DNA of 34,549 nucleotides. Origin: Lachnospiraceae bacterium (lineage in GTDB: Bacteria > Bacillota > Clostridia > Lachnospirales > Lachnospiraceae). Positions within the stretch are counted from its first letter, which is position 1. The number at the start of each line of letters is the position of its first letter. A program made the translations under genes and the position numbers. Below the pieces are notes generated by a model. It saw nothing but the letters and a program-made list of their open reading frames with translations. It was not told where the DNA came from and did no database searches. This document shows positions 24,005 through 31,813 of this stretch, piece by piece. The stretch spans positions 1 through 34,549 of the forward strand of contig JAGACB010000237.1 in assembly GCA_017614345.1 (NCBI GenBank), read 5' to 3'.

Positions 24005-24787
24005 TTACGGCATTGCCTGAAACATTTTGTCCACCCAGCGGATAAAACCCACACCTCCGGTGGAGAAACCCACCACTGCCATCACAAAGAATACAGTGAT
24101 GATGATCGCACCAACTACAACAATCCCGATGATCCTCTTATTTTCCTCAAAGCCCAGAAACCCGAGATGGATCCGGACCGTTTTCGGCGCCGTCATGGTA
24201 TTCTTCAGATCCTCCATGGCCGTAGGGCCGGTCTTGACCGTCCGGCCGAGACACAGCTTGGCCCGGGAATCACAGTCCCTGAAGCCCACCAGCTCGGTAG
24301 AAGAAAACGCCTCATAGGCCTTCTGAAAATCCTGTGGTTTTTTGGCCACGTTCTGAAGCTGAAGCGCCTCCTGATAAGCCTTGTCACGGATCTGCCGATA
24401 CTTCAGTTCCAAAGAACGGTACTGCTCTGCAGCGTTTCCGTAGCCGACTCTCGAAAGACCTCCCGCAATCTCCATGGCAGTCCGGCAGCTTTCCGCATCT
24501 CCGGTGGAAAATGCCTTATCGTAATAATACTGAAGTTCCTCTCCCCGGCTGTCAAGCTCTGCAGGAGTCAGCCCGGTAAAGTCCGTCTGATGATCGGGAA
24601 GCTGCTCCAGATCTCCCCATCCGGAACCGGCATTCATCATCCGTTCCATGATGGCAGCATCCTCCTCACGGATCTCCACCTTCTGCCCCTCATCCGAGCC
24701 GTACATCGAGGAAAAAGTATCATTTGCATTCTGCATTCCGAGCCCCATAAACTTAGTGGGCTCTGTATTTTTCTCTTTCATCCCCAT
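24005..24787 (-). CDS. TPR-like helical protein with one C-terminal TM helix, function unknown
   Basis: A 260-residue protein, not recognised. A polar, Met- and Asp-rich N-terminus (1-70) leads into helical repeats. One unit, DFQKAYEAFSSTELVGFRDCDS, resembles the tetratricopeptide-type 'A---F--lg-ykDs' pattern common in Lachnospiraceae proteins. A single TM helix at about 219-243 (IIGIVVVGAIIITVFFVMAVV) is near the C-terminus. It could be a tail-anchored membrane protein with its helical part in the cytoplasm. ATG 24787 has GGAAGG eight bases before it. It lies 42 bases after gpmA in the same direction and is probably transcribed with it. Confidence 0.75.
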   Translation of the reverse strand: MGMKEKNTEPTKFMGLGMQNANDTFSSMYGSDEGQKVEIREEDAAIMERMMNAGSGWGDLEQLPDHQTDFTGLTPAELDSRGEELQYYYDKAFSTGDAESCRTAMEIAGGLSRVGYGNAAEQYRSLELKYRQIRDKAYQEALQLQNVAKKPQDFQKAYEAFSSTELVGFRDCDSRAKLCLGRTVKTGPTAMEDLKNTMTAPKTVRIHLGFLGFEENKRIIGIVVVGAIIITVFFVMAVVGFSTGGVGFIRWVDKMFQAMP

Positions 24788-24829
24788 ACAAAAAACCTTC
24801 CCGGATGCAGAACGCAGGAAAATGTTCTT

Positions 24830-25576
24830 TTACTGCTTCTTTCCCTGATTTGCAACCGCTTCCATCTTCTTTGCCAGAGCCTCCTGATCGCCGAGATAGT
24901 AGGATCTGATCACGTTAAAATCATCATCAAACTCATAAACCAGCGGAGTGGCGGTAGGAATATTCACTCCGATGATGGATTCATTGTCCATCTTGTCAAA
25001 ATACTTCACCAGTGCCCGCAGTGAATTGCCGTGAGCGGCAATGATCACACGCTTTCCCGAGAGCATATCCTTCTTGATCACTTCCTCAAAGTAAGGGATC
25101 ACGCGCTCAATGGTGGTCTCCAGACTTTCATTGTCCGGAAGGAGAGAAGGATCCACGTCACGGTACATCTCCTGATTGACGGCACTTCTGGGATCGGCCG
25201 GATCGAGTACAGGGGGCTTCACATCAAAGGAACGTCTCCAGATCTTGACCTGCTCTTCTCCGTACTTTTCTGCGGTTTCAGACTTGTTCAGTCCCTGCAG
25301 ACTGCCGTAGTGACGCTCATTTAACTTCCAGGACTTGATCACGGGAAGCCATGCACGATCCATGGTATCCAGGATGTTGTTCAGAGTATGGATGGCTCTC
25401 TTCAGATAAGAGGTGTAGCAGACGTCAAAATCAAAGCCTGCGTCAAGCAGCATCTGACCTGCGGCCTTTGCCTCCTCCATACCTTTTTCACTCAGCTCCA
25501 CATCCGTCCAGCCCGTGAAACGATTCTCCTTATTCCACTCGCTCTCTCCGTGTCTTACCAGTACCAGTTTCATCAT
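24830..25576 (-). CDS. gpmA: 2,3-bisphosphoglycerate-dependent phosphoglycerate mutase
   Basis: Glycolytic enzyme interconverting 3- and 2-phosphoglycerate. Its 248 residues match the family. Motifs: [20 protein letters not shown] with phospho-His9, [27 protein letters not shown], and [15 protein letters not shown] with the second catalytic His. The frame extends upstream to 25711, but AAAGGAG lies nine bases before the ATG at 25576, so that is the start; the next codon is also ATG. The leader is about 140 bases long. A second, weaker promoter-like TGTACA-17-TATAAT lies just before the ribosome site. Confidence 0.96.
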   Translation of the reverse strand: MMKLVLVRHGESEWNKENRFTGWTDVELSEKGMEEAKAAGQMLLDAGFDFDVCYTSYLKRAIHTLNNILDTMDRAWLPVIKSWKLNERHYGSLQGLNKSETAEKYGEEQVKIWRRSFDVKPPVLDPADPRSAVNQEMYRDVDPSLLPDNESLETTIERVIPYFEEVIKKDMLSGKRVIIAAHGNSLRALVKYFDKMDNESIIGVNIPTATPLVYEFDDDFNVIRSYYLGDQEALAKKMEAVANQGKKQ

Positions 25577-25703
25577 AGTGGTGTTCTCCTTTAACATTAT
25601 AGTGCATTTTCCGGAAACTGTACAGATGGAAAATCCTTCTGCCTCCTCAGGTCCTTTTGCAGCAAGGATCCGGATTTCCGTTATGCCTGCCTTTGTTTTT
25701 TGA

Positions 25704-25719
25704 GTTAGCATACGCTAAC
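25704..25719 (-). promoter_or_regulatory. Palindrome at the transcription start of gpmA (candidate operator)
   Basis: GTTAGC-ATAC-GCTAAC, a perfect 6-bp inverted repeat with a 4-base centre, immediately downstream of the -10 element. Position and symmetry suit a dimeric repressor. As RNA it would form a small hairpin at the very 5' end. Confidence 0.55.
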
Positions 25720-25726
25720 CTTCGTC

Positions 25727-25755
25727 ATAATACCACAATGAACTTTCTGTCGCAA
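25727..25755 (-). promoter_or_regulatory. Sigma-A promoter of gpmA
   Basis: On the minus strand TTGCGA (25750-25755), a 17-base spacer and TATTAT (25727-25732) with TG at the extended -10. Confidence 0.7.
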
Positions 25756-25770
25756 GTCTTTTCTATTCAG

Positions 25771-26619
25771 TTATTCAGCCAAGAACGCCCTGATCTTTTC
25801 GATATTTTCCTCTCCCACACGGATGCCCTCATCATAGCAGGCCTGAAGGGCCACCTTGTCATGAGATACCCGCTCCACGGGAAGGGCCTCTGCAGGCGCC
25901 AGCACCAGAACAGTCCCCTTCTTCTCTTCCTGACGGATATATTCCAGGGTTTCGTTATAGACATCCTGCCGTCTTTCGATGGCTTCGATCAGTTTCGGAT
26001 ACTTCCGGTACTTGATCCGGATAAAGGGCAGTGCCTTGTTCTTGGATTTCACATAGGACCGGGGCTGAGTCAGTACCACCACGTTCTTCTCGTAGCCGCT
26101 CTCCTGCATAAACCGGAGAGGGATGGAATCCGACATTCCTCCGTCCAGCAGCTCTAAGCCGCCCACCTTCACGATATTGGACACCAGAGGCATGGAGGCC
26201 GATGCTCTCATCCACTCCAGATCCTCCCAGTCACATTTATCAAGCCGGGGATAAACCGGCGTTCCGGTATTGATATCCGTGGCACACACATAAAATACCA
26301 TGGGATTCGACTGATAGGTCTCATAATCAAACAGGTCCAGCTTCTCCGGGATCTCATGGTAGCAGAACTCCGCACCGTAAAGGTCCCCCGTTTTCCGCAG
26401 GGACTTCATACTGCAAAACCTGGGATCGTTGCAATATTCCAGATTATAGCGGATAGCCCTTCCCACCTGCTTTGATTTATAATTGCATCCGAAGCACGCA
26501 CCGGCAGAAACTCCCACCGTTCCGTCCACCGTGATCTCTTCCCTCATCAGAATATCCAAAATCCCGGCGGAGAATAATCCTCTCATGGCTCCGCCTTCCA
26601 ATACCAGACCAGTTTTCAT
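25771..26619 (-). CDS. Patatin-like phospholipase family protein
   Basis: A 282-residue serine lipid hydrolase of the patatin type. The oxyanion loop is GLVLEGGAMRGLFSAGIL (about 4-21), the nucleophile elbow GVSAGA has Ser38, and the catalytic-dyad Asp sits in LLDGGMSDSIPL near 160. The catalytic set is therefore complete. No signal peptide or TM helix is apparent, so it is probably cytoplasmic or peripheral at the membrane. Close relatives in Firmicutes are annotated only as patatin-like. ATG 26619 has GGGAGAGACAG in front. It is transcribed toward gpmA, whose promoter begins about 15 bases after its stop; no terminator is seen between them. Confidence 0.9.
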   Translation of the reverse strand: MKTGLVLEGGAMRGLFSAGILDILMREEITVDGTVGVSAGACFGCNYKSKQVGRAIRYNLEYCNDPRFCSMKSLRKTGDLYGAEFCYHEIPEKLDLFDYETYQSNPMVFYVCATDINTGTPVYPRLDKCDWEDLEWMRASASMPLVSNIVKVGGLELLDGGMSDSIPLRFMQESGYEKNVVVLTQPRSYVKSKNKALPFIRIKYRKYPKLIEAIERRQDVYNETLEYIRQEEKKGTVLVLAPAEALPVERVSHDKVALQACYDEGIRVGEENIEKIRAFLAE

Positions 26620-26996
26620 CTGTCTCTCCCTTTTGAGCCGCAGGTCTCATCTCTTCTCTTTCTCTTCAGAAAGGAAAATGAACCCTCCGGCTTTTTTTCT
26701 CTGTTCTCAGATGTCAGTTTAATCCATGAGCCGATCCCCGTCAAGGCTTTTTCTTATTTTATTAATATCGCAACCGATGCCGGAACCGCTGAGAAAACAC
26801 TTTCGAAGCAAAATGTAACGTCGAAAAAAGCGTTTGCATTCCTTTGGACTGCATACGAAACCGCAGCATCACGGTATCTCTCCGTTAATGCTGCGGTCTC
26901 CGCACTCTATCAATGATTGAACTTAAGCTTTATGTCCGGACTCAGTCCGGAACCGACTTTCAGGGAAATGGTGCCTTACACCTTCGGATCAGGAGA
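26620..26996. other. Intergenic region with two inverted repeats and no gene
   Basis: About 377 bases. One inverted repeat pairs ACCGCAGCAT (26860-26869) with ATGCTGCGGT (26888-26897), extended by a short inner CACGG/CCGTT stem. It could end hsp20 transcripts but has few T residues after it. A second, TCCGGACT-C-AGTCCGGA (26935-26951), is a perfect palindrome close to the hsp20 stop. The promoter of the patatin-like gene must lie here, but I see no clear match. Short frames across the region are not credible genes. Confidence 0.5.
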
Positions 26997-27440
26997 TCAG
27001 CCGATGGTAATGGTCTTCTTCTCCTCGATCTGCTTGGTCTTCTTCGGCAGTGTCAGCTTCAGAACACCGTTCTCAAAAGCAGCCTGAATGTCTTCAGGAC
27101 CGTAATGATCACCTACATAGAAGCTCCGTCTGCAGCTGCCGCTGTAACGCTCTCTGCGAAGGTACTTACCCTGGGCATCCTTATCTTCCTTTTCTTCGTT
27201 CTTCGTGGCAGTGATGGTCAGGTAACCGCGCTCCAGTTCTGCACTGACCTCTTCCTTCTGAAATCCCGGAAGATCTATACTCAGTTCATAGCCGTCTTCG
27301 GATTCCTTGATATCCGTCTTCATTGTCACGGTTCCCGCTCTTCCTGAAGGAGTCCTTCCAAAGAAATCCTGCTCCAGAGTTTCAAAGGGAGACCAATCAC
27401 CAAACCAATTCTTGTCATTTAAAATACTGGGCATCAACAT
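26997..27440 (-). CDS. Small heat-shock protein, Hsp20/alpha-crystallin family
   Basis: A 147-residue ATP-independent holdase. A short N-terminal arm (MPSILNDKNWFGDWSPFETLEQDFFG) precedes the alpha-crystallin domain (about 40-135): MKTDIKESEDGYELSIDLPGF, GYLTITATK, and FENGVLKLTLPKK with the family's GVL motif. A short C-terminal extension ends TITIG, resembling the I-x-I oligomerisation motif. ATG 27440 has AAAGGAGGAATGACTT upstream; a second in-frame ATG at 27434 is less likely. A CIRCE operator over its promoter indicates HrcA control. Confidence 0.95.
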   Translation of the reverse strand: MLMPSILNDKNWFGDWSPFETLEQDFFGRTPSGRAGTVTMKTDIKESEDGYELSIDLPGFQKEEVSAELERGYLTITATKNEEKEDKDAQGKYLRRERYSGSCRRSFYVGDHYGPEDIQAAFENGVLKLTLPKKTKQIEEKKTITIG

Positions 27441-27557
27441 AAGTCATTCCTCCTTTGTATTTGAGTCAGGGATACTTCGGGTGGCGGATCTCTCGGCCCT
27501 TATCTGTCCGTATACCTTCCGCCTTTCAGTCTCTCTTGCTCTATTTGTTATACCTGT

Positions 27558-27586
27558 GTTATAGCACGCTTTGTTAGCACTGTCAA
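27558..27586 (-). promoter_or_regulatory. Sigma-A promoter of hsp20
   Basis: On the minus strand a perfect TTGACA (27581-27586), a 17-base spacer and TATAAC (27558-27563). The -35 overlaps the CIRCE element. Confidence 0.85.
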
Positions 27587-27600
27587 GAGGTGAGTGCTAA
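27574..27600. promoter_or_regulatory. CIRCE operator (HrcA binding site)
   Basis: TTAGCACTG-N9-GAGTGCTAA, matching the CIRCE consensus TTAGCACTC-N9-GAGTGCTAA at 17 of 18 positions. The single mismatch is the last base of the left arm. It covers the -35 of the hsp20 promoter, so HrcA binding should block initiation and heat should relieve it. Confidence 0.93.
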
Positions 27601-27642
27601 TTATTTTGTGAAAAAAATGTGAACGCCGGATCTTATCACAAA

Positions 27643-27679
27643 CAAAATGCCTGCCACTGATATTTTCCGGTGGCAGGCA
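27643..27679 (-). terminator. Intrinsic terminator downstream of rtcB
   Basis: A 10-bp stem TGCCTGCCAC (27649-27658) / GTGGCAGGCA (27670-27679). On the minus strand TTTTGTTTG follows. It separates the rtcB unit from the hsp20 promoter. Confidence 0.8.
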
Positions 27680-27754
27680 AATGTTCATGAGGCTTTGCGG
27701 TTCTTTTTCTTCACTTCGATCTGATCAACAAGAGCCGGTGAAAAACCATTCTCT

Positions 27755-28996
27755 TCACATCTTCGGTTTCTTCTTCCATGGTACCTCATCATCTGAGGCC
27801 TTGAAGTTGAATACCGGCTTCATGATATCAATGATATCCACGGACTCGCTGATCACACCGATGATATCCTCTAAGGACTTGTAAGCCATGGGCGCCTCGT
27901 CCAGAGTCTTCTCGTTGACAGAGGTGGAATAGATTCCCTCCATGGCCTTCCGGTATGCCTCCATGTCCAGGGTATTCTTTGCCCGGGTCCGGGACATGAT
28001 CCGGCCGGCACCGTGAGGTGCGGAGTAGTTCCACTCCGGGTTTCCCTTTCCGGTTGCCAGGACCACACCGTCCCTCATATTGATGGGGATCAGGACCTTC
28101 TCGCCCTCATGGGCGGCAATGGCTCCCTTTCTGAGGATCATCTCCTTGGTATCAATATAGTTGTGGATGGTATGGAAGCTCTCTCCCGCTGTGAGGCCGC
28201 ATCTCTCTAAGATGATCCCGGCCATCAGCTCACGGCTTCTTCTGGCAAATCTCTGGCAGATCTCCACGTCATTTAAATAATCCTCCAGAAAGCTTCCGTA
28301 CAACCAGCACAGATCCTCCGGAGCATCCAGCTCCTGAGTCACAAACTCCTTCTCCAGGGCTTTTAACGCAGGCTGGATCTCGGTCTTTCTTCCCTCCTCC
28401 TTATAGGTCCGGATGATCTCCTCTCTCTTCTTGTAGTACTCCTCTTTTCCCATATGAAGGTCAACGGCAAGCTGCTGATAGAGCTCTGCCACCTGCTTCC
28501 CCAAGTTTCTCGAACCGGAGTGGATCACCAGGTAATAGGAACCGTCAGAAGACCGGTCCACCTCGATAAAGTGGTTTCCTCCTCCCAGAGTCCCGAGGGA
28601 GCGCTCAAGCCGCTTGGTATCCCTTAAGGACCGATAGGACTTGAGGCCCGTCAGATCGAACCGCTCGATCCGGCCCTCCCAGGTAGTCATTCCCGAAGGA
28701 ATGAAGTGGCAGGCCTCATCGATCTTGGCCGGATCGATCTCCCTCTCATTGATCTTTACGGTATACATACCGCAGCCGATGTCCACACCCACGATATTCG
28801 GGCATACCTTATCCGTTACCGTCATAGTAGTTCCGATGGTGCAACCCTTTCCGGCATGCACATCCGGCATGATCCGGATCCGGCTTCCCGACGTAAGCGA
28901 ATAATCACACATCCGGCGGATCTGCTCTACTGCCTCATCCTCTACCACGGTAGCATAGCAGACGGCCGAATTCATTTTTCCTTTGATCTCAAACAT
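27755..28996 (-). CDS. rtcB: RNA-splicing ligase RtcB family protein
   Basis: A 413-residue Mn/GTP-dependent ligase that joins RNA 2',3'-cyclic phosphate or 3'-phosphate ends to 5'-OH ends. Metal and active-site motifs are present: IRIMPDVHAGKGCTIG (about 41-55), IVGVDIGCGMY with Cys75, GGGNHFIE, HSGSRNLG, and SAPHGAGRIMSRTRA near 328 with the His expected to take GMP. The short C-terminal tail (WKKKPKM) is unusual and basic. ATG 28996 is chosen because AAGGA lies six bases upstream; the ATG six bases earlier overlaps that site. It lies 23 bases after the TROVE-like gene, so the two form an operon. No archease or rtcA is present. Confidence 0.95.
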   Translation of the reverse strand: MFEIKGKMNSAVCYATVVEDEAVEQIRRMCDYSLTSGSRIRIMPDVHAGKGCTIGTTMTVTDKVCPNIVGVDIGCGMYTVKINEREIDPAKIDEACHFIPSGMTTWEGRIERFDLTGLKSYRSLRDTKRLERSLGTLGGGNHFIEVDRSSDGSYYLVIHSGSRNLGKQVAELYQQLAVDLHMGKEEYYKKREEIIRTYKEEGRKTEIQPALKALEKEFVTQELDAPEDLCWLYGSFLEDYLNDVEICQRFARRSRELMAGIILERCGLTAGESFHTIHNYIDTKEMILRKGAIAAHEGEKVLIPINMRDGVVLATGKGNPEWNYSAPHGAGRIMSRTRAKNTLDMEAYRKAMEGIYSTSVNEKTLDEAPMAYKSLEDIIGVISESVDIIDIMKPVFNFKASDDEVPWKKKPKM

Positions 28997-29019
28997 AACC
29001 ATTCCTTTCCGGGGAACGC

Positions 29020-30507
29020 TTATGCCGAAATCTTCTCGTAGCGTTCCCCGCCTAATATTTCCATCATAAACCGGTAAGGAGACAGATTTCCGCCGGCGAT
29101 CATTTCAAACAGCCTGGGGGTTGCTCCGGACACCAGAGCCACACCCTGCTCATTCTGTCTTACAGGCTGTTGTCTGTTTCGGCTTTGTACGTTCCAGAAG
29201 ATCACTTCGGGAAGTCGATAGCCGTAACGCTGATATTTCTTCTTGGCAGCTTCGAAATTCGTGGAAGATGCTCCCTCCACGCAAAAATCGAATTCCATAT
29301 CCGAGATGATGATGAGCTTTGCGGGCATTTCCTCCTGCTTTACATCATTCGCCACGGCTGCAAGAAGGACTGCATCAAATACCGCCTCCAGGTTGGTATT
29401 TGCCACTTCGCAGAGGCTCGAAACGTATTCCAGGCGGTCCACGAAGGTCTCGCCCTTCACCGTTATGAGCTGAGGTTTCTGTGAAAACTCGATAAACTGA
29501 TTTCGGAACGCACCCTGATTACGCTCTGCGAAGTACAGTCCCAGAGAGAGTGCCACTGCCGCAGGCATAGGGTGATCCGTCATATACATGGAGCCGGAGG
29601 TATCGATGACCGCAAGGGCATTTTCCCGGCCGCCGAAATCAGGGAGGGACTCCCAGGTAGCATTCAAAGCCTGCTTCTCTTCGGGAGTCATGGCTTTGAG
29701 TCCGGTGACACCGGCGAAGGTATATCCCTTCAGATAAGGCTCCACAAGCTCATAGGGGGCCACATGGTCCGCATGAAGCTTTGCTTCCCCTTTGCTTACC
29801 CGGGAAAGGAATTCCCGATAGCGTTCTCCGTCATTACGGATGAATGCTTTCTGATATTTGAACATGGCTCTCGAAGGCTGGGCGGAATAATCGAAAGAAT
29901 AATCCTTCTCTCTCAGATTATTTTCCAGGATCCGGATCCTTGCCCGAAGAGCGGTCAGTTTCTTTCTGTATTCCGCTTCGGACAGACCGAAGGCCTTCGC
30001 CAGCTTCCTTGCATTCTTTACGGTCTCCCGGTTCGATGCATTCACGGAAGGGAGCCATTTGCCCAGCAGAGATACACTTCTGCCTTCGGCAAGGGCTGCC
30101 AGATCCGCCTCGAATCTCTTCCTAAGGCACCCTGTCATCTCCTCCTCGCAGGGAGTACCGAAGAGAACCAGCAGATCATCATATCTGCCGAATTCCGCCA
30201 CATATTCAAGATTTTTGCGGACCGACTCGGGATGATGCTTTGCCATCCAGCCGAAGATGATCCGGAATACGCGACGCTCACCGAGACCGCCGCGGACGTC
30301 TCTTGCATAAAACAGGAGCTTCATGGCAGTATCGGGATCCTCCGCATACGCACGGATAAACCGCTTTACCACCTCTTCCTCTCGGGCATTTCTGAGTCCA
30401 CCCACCGTTGCAAAAAGATCCAGACAGTCCGAACCTGTAGACTCATAGGTTACTGCTCCGTTCTCGGTCAGAGTCATATTCATTGATTTTTCCAAAAAGT
30501 TCGTCAT
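29020..30507 (-). CDS. TROVE-like / DUF2828-type protein with vWA domain (Ro60-like)
   Basis: A 495-residue protein. Helical repeats fill the first 290 residues and include the family segments CLDLFATVGGLRNA, AMKLLFYARDVRGGLGERR and FGRYDDLLVLFG. They are followed by a von Willebrand A domain with a complete MIDAS start DTSGSM (near 302) and a second metal-site strand IISDMEFDFC, which is typical of DUF2828 proteins. The TROVE/Ro60 group uses the helical ring to bind misfolded or Y RNAs. The pairing with rtcB supports an RNA-related role, but RNA binding itself is inferred. The ATG at 30507 has CAGGAGGAGAAAGAC; the longer frame to 30609 has no site and crosses a structured leader. Confidence 0.85.
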   Translation of the reverse strand: MTNFLEKSMNMTLTENGAVTYESTGSDCLDLFATVGGLRNAREEEVVKRFIRAYAEDPDTAMKLLFYARDVRGGLGERRVFRIIFGWMAKHHPESVRKNLEYVAEFGRYDDLLVLFGTPCEEEMTGCLRKRFEADLAALAEGRSVSLLGKWLPSVNASNRETVKNARKLAKAFGLSEAEYRKKLTALRARIRILENNLREKDYSFDYSAQPSRAMFKYQKAFIRNDGERYREFLSRVSKGEAKLHADHVAPYELVEPYLKGYTFAGVTGLKAMTPEEKQALNATWESLPDFGGRENALAVIDTSGSMYMTDHPMPAAVALSLGLYFAERNQGAFRNQFIEFSQKPQLITVKGETFVDRLEYVSSLCEVANTNLEAVFDAVLLAAVANDVKQEEMPAKLIIISDMEFDFCVEGASSTNFEAAKKKYQRYGYRLPEVIFWNVQSRNRQQPVRQNEQGVALVSGATPRLFEMIAGGNLSPYRFMMEILGGERYEKISA

Positions 30508-30795
30508 GTCTTTCTCCTCCTGACGTATTTTTAAACAAAGCACCGTTCGTTCATATATATCCGGTCCTATGGAAGGCAATGCACCTCCCGGTTTCCGGAC
30601 TCCTGACATGAAAGTCCAACTCGTTGATTGCTGTTGGTGCTTTTTTTACAAGACGCCTTCTTTTTTCGGGATAAAAAGTCCTCCAAGATTGTTTGCTGTG
30701 TGCGTCTTCCTTTCGTGAATCATTTCTGATCTTCACATTGCCCATTCTATACGGATGAAGAATGAAAATCACGGAAAAAAAGGTTCGAACACAAA
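30508..30795. other. Leader of the TROVE-like operon with inverted repeats; possible small structured RNA
   Basis: About 290 bases without a credible protein gene. On the plus strand GCACC (30581-30585) and GGTGC (30636-30640) close a 60-base segment, directly followed by seven T residues (30641-30647). Inside are CCGG-TTT-CCGG (30588-30598), GGACT/AGTCC (30597-30617) and CCAAC/GTTGG (30616-30637), partly overlapping, so not all can form at once. A second pair, AAGACGC/GCGTCTT, spans about 30650-30708. GCACC also recurs at 30540-30544. Ro60-like genes often neighbour Y-RNA genes, so a noncoding RNA is possible here, but neither strand nor boundaries are established. No convincing promoter was found for the operon. 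Confidence 0.35.
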
Positions 30796-30827
30796 AAGGC
30801 AGATGATTTTTTATTATCATCTGCCTT
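30793..30827 (-). terminator. Strong intrinsic terminator after the first WYL gene
   Basis: A 12-bp stem AAGGCAGATGAT / ATCATCTGCCTT (30796-30827) with an AT-rich 8-base loop, followed on the minus strand by a T-run. The stem includes the TAA of the WYL gene. It makes the WYL genes and the TROVE-like/rtcB operon separate transcription units. Confidence 0.88.
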
Positions 30828-31737
30828 ACCCGAACAATTCTTTTTGATTTCTCAGTCTCTCCCGGATCAGCTCCGTAAAGCGGTCCGGACCGGTAACGCG
30901 TACCATGGGGCCGAAGGAAAGAAGCCGGATCACCATCTCGGTCTCATCATCCCGATCATAACTGATGGTGACCAGATATTTTTTTTCATCAAGTCTCTCT
31001 ACTTCCTTTTCAAAATGTGCAAAATGAAGGAGCGAGCGCTCCAATGCATTTCTCTCATCATACAGTTCAAAGGTCACCTTCCGCATCTTCACTGTATGAG
31101 TCTTCATGTCTTCCTTCCAGTACTCCCCGTTATAAAGAGAACAGGACTTAAGCCTGGAGAGATTGTAGGTGCCTCCGTCCGGCTTTCCCGAAGCAATCAG
31201 CCGGAACTTGTCATCCTTCTCCGAATACTCCAGGGATAATGGCAGGATCACCCGCTTCACAAGCCGCCCCCTCCGGTTTTCCGTAGTGATCCGAAGGAGC
31301 TGCTCCTTGCGTATCGCCGAAAGGATCAACCGAAACCGCTTCCGGTAGGCCTCATCCTCATAATCATCTCCGTCGCTGTAGCGATCCGTCACCGTGATCA
31401 TATCCTCCGTAAAGAGAGGCGGCACATCCGGATAAAGGACCGGCTCATCCGTAAAGAGCCTCATTCTTTTATCCAGGGAAATGGCATTCACCCACTGCTT
31501 CTGCAGCGTGGTAAGAGGCATCTCCGGTGCCTTCTCCAAAACAGAGCTTCCGCCGGGAAGCAGGAGCTGCCACCGGCCTTCCGAAAGTGCCGGTTCAATG
31601 GTCAGAAGGCTTTCCCCGAAGGCATTTTCCAAGATGAGCCGCTGAAGCTCCTTCTTATCAACGGGGCGCTCCGCCGCAGAACGAAGGATCCGGGCTACTG
31701 CATTATAGTACGTACTGTATAATTCACTGAAGAGCAT
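30826..31737 (-). CDS. WYL-domain protein, probable regulator (distal of two)
   Basis: A 303-residue protein of the WYL group, which senses ligands, often nucleic acids or nucleotides, and regulates transcription. The WYL fold lies at about 130-215, with RFRLILSAIRKEQLLRI and RVILPLSLEYSEKDDKFRLIASG as core strands; the literal W-Y-L triad is not conserved. A C-terminal extension of WCX type follows (about 220-300). The N-terminal 120 residues do not show a clear helix-turn-helix, so it may act with the neighbouring WYL protein. ATG 31737 has AAAGGAGG eight bases before it; a GTG three codons upstream overlaps that site. It lies 76 bases after the second WYL gene. Confidence 0.82.
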   Translation of the reverse strand: MLFSELYSTYYNAVARILRSAAERPVDKKELQRLILENAFGESLLTIEPALSEGRWQLLLPGGSSVLEKAPEMPLTTLQKQWVNAISLDKRMRLFTDEPVLYPDVPPLFTEDMITVTDRYSDGDDYEDEAYRKRFRLILSAIRKEQLLRITTENRRGRLVKRVILPLSLEYSEKDDKFRLIASGKPDGGTYNLSRLKSCSLYNGEYWKEDMKTHTVKMRKVTFELYDERNALERSLLHFAHFEKEVERLDEKKYLVTISYDRDDETEMVIRLLSFGPMVRVTGPDRFTELIRERLRNQKELFG

Positions 31738-31789
31738 CTGCGACACCTCCTTTCTGCCGGGACTCAGCTACGATCTCTGCCTATCATAT

Positions 31790-31810
31790 ACAGATCGGGT
31801 TCAGATCTGT
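31790..31810 (-). other. Small hairpin between the two WYL genes
   Basis: ACAGATC (31790-31796) / GATCTGT (31804-31810), a 7-bp stem without a T-tail. It may mark an RNA processing or partial termination point; the downstream WYL gene probably still depends on the upstream promoter. Confidence 0.4.
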
Positions 31811-31813
31811 CCT

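Noticed and set aside
29572..30486. 304-codon open frame antisense to the TROVE-like gene
   Set aside because: It lacks a ribosome site and family motifs, while the leftward frame has clear DUF2828 and MIDAS motifs. It is a codon-bias shadow.
30646..30723. 25-codon leftward frame MIHERKTHTANNLGG... in the same leader
   Set aside because: It has only a weak GAAGA-like site and no recognisable similarity. It could be a leader peptide but cannot be supported.
30782..30790. GGTTCGAAC resembling a tRNA T-loop
   Set aside because: No flanking T-stem, acceptor stem or other arms; it lies between A-runs beside a terminator.
30508..30795. Sigma-54 promoter upstream of the TROVE-like/rtcB operon, as in RtcR systems
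   Set aside because: No TGGCAC-N5-TTGC type -24/-12 element was found on the minus strand, and no RtcR-like gene is in the window.
30551..30820. 89-codon leftward reading frame between the WYL and TROVE-like genes
   Set aside because: It begins inside the WYL terminator, has no ribosome site and an implausible composition. The region is better explained as leader or noncoding sequence.
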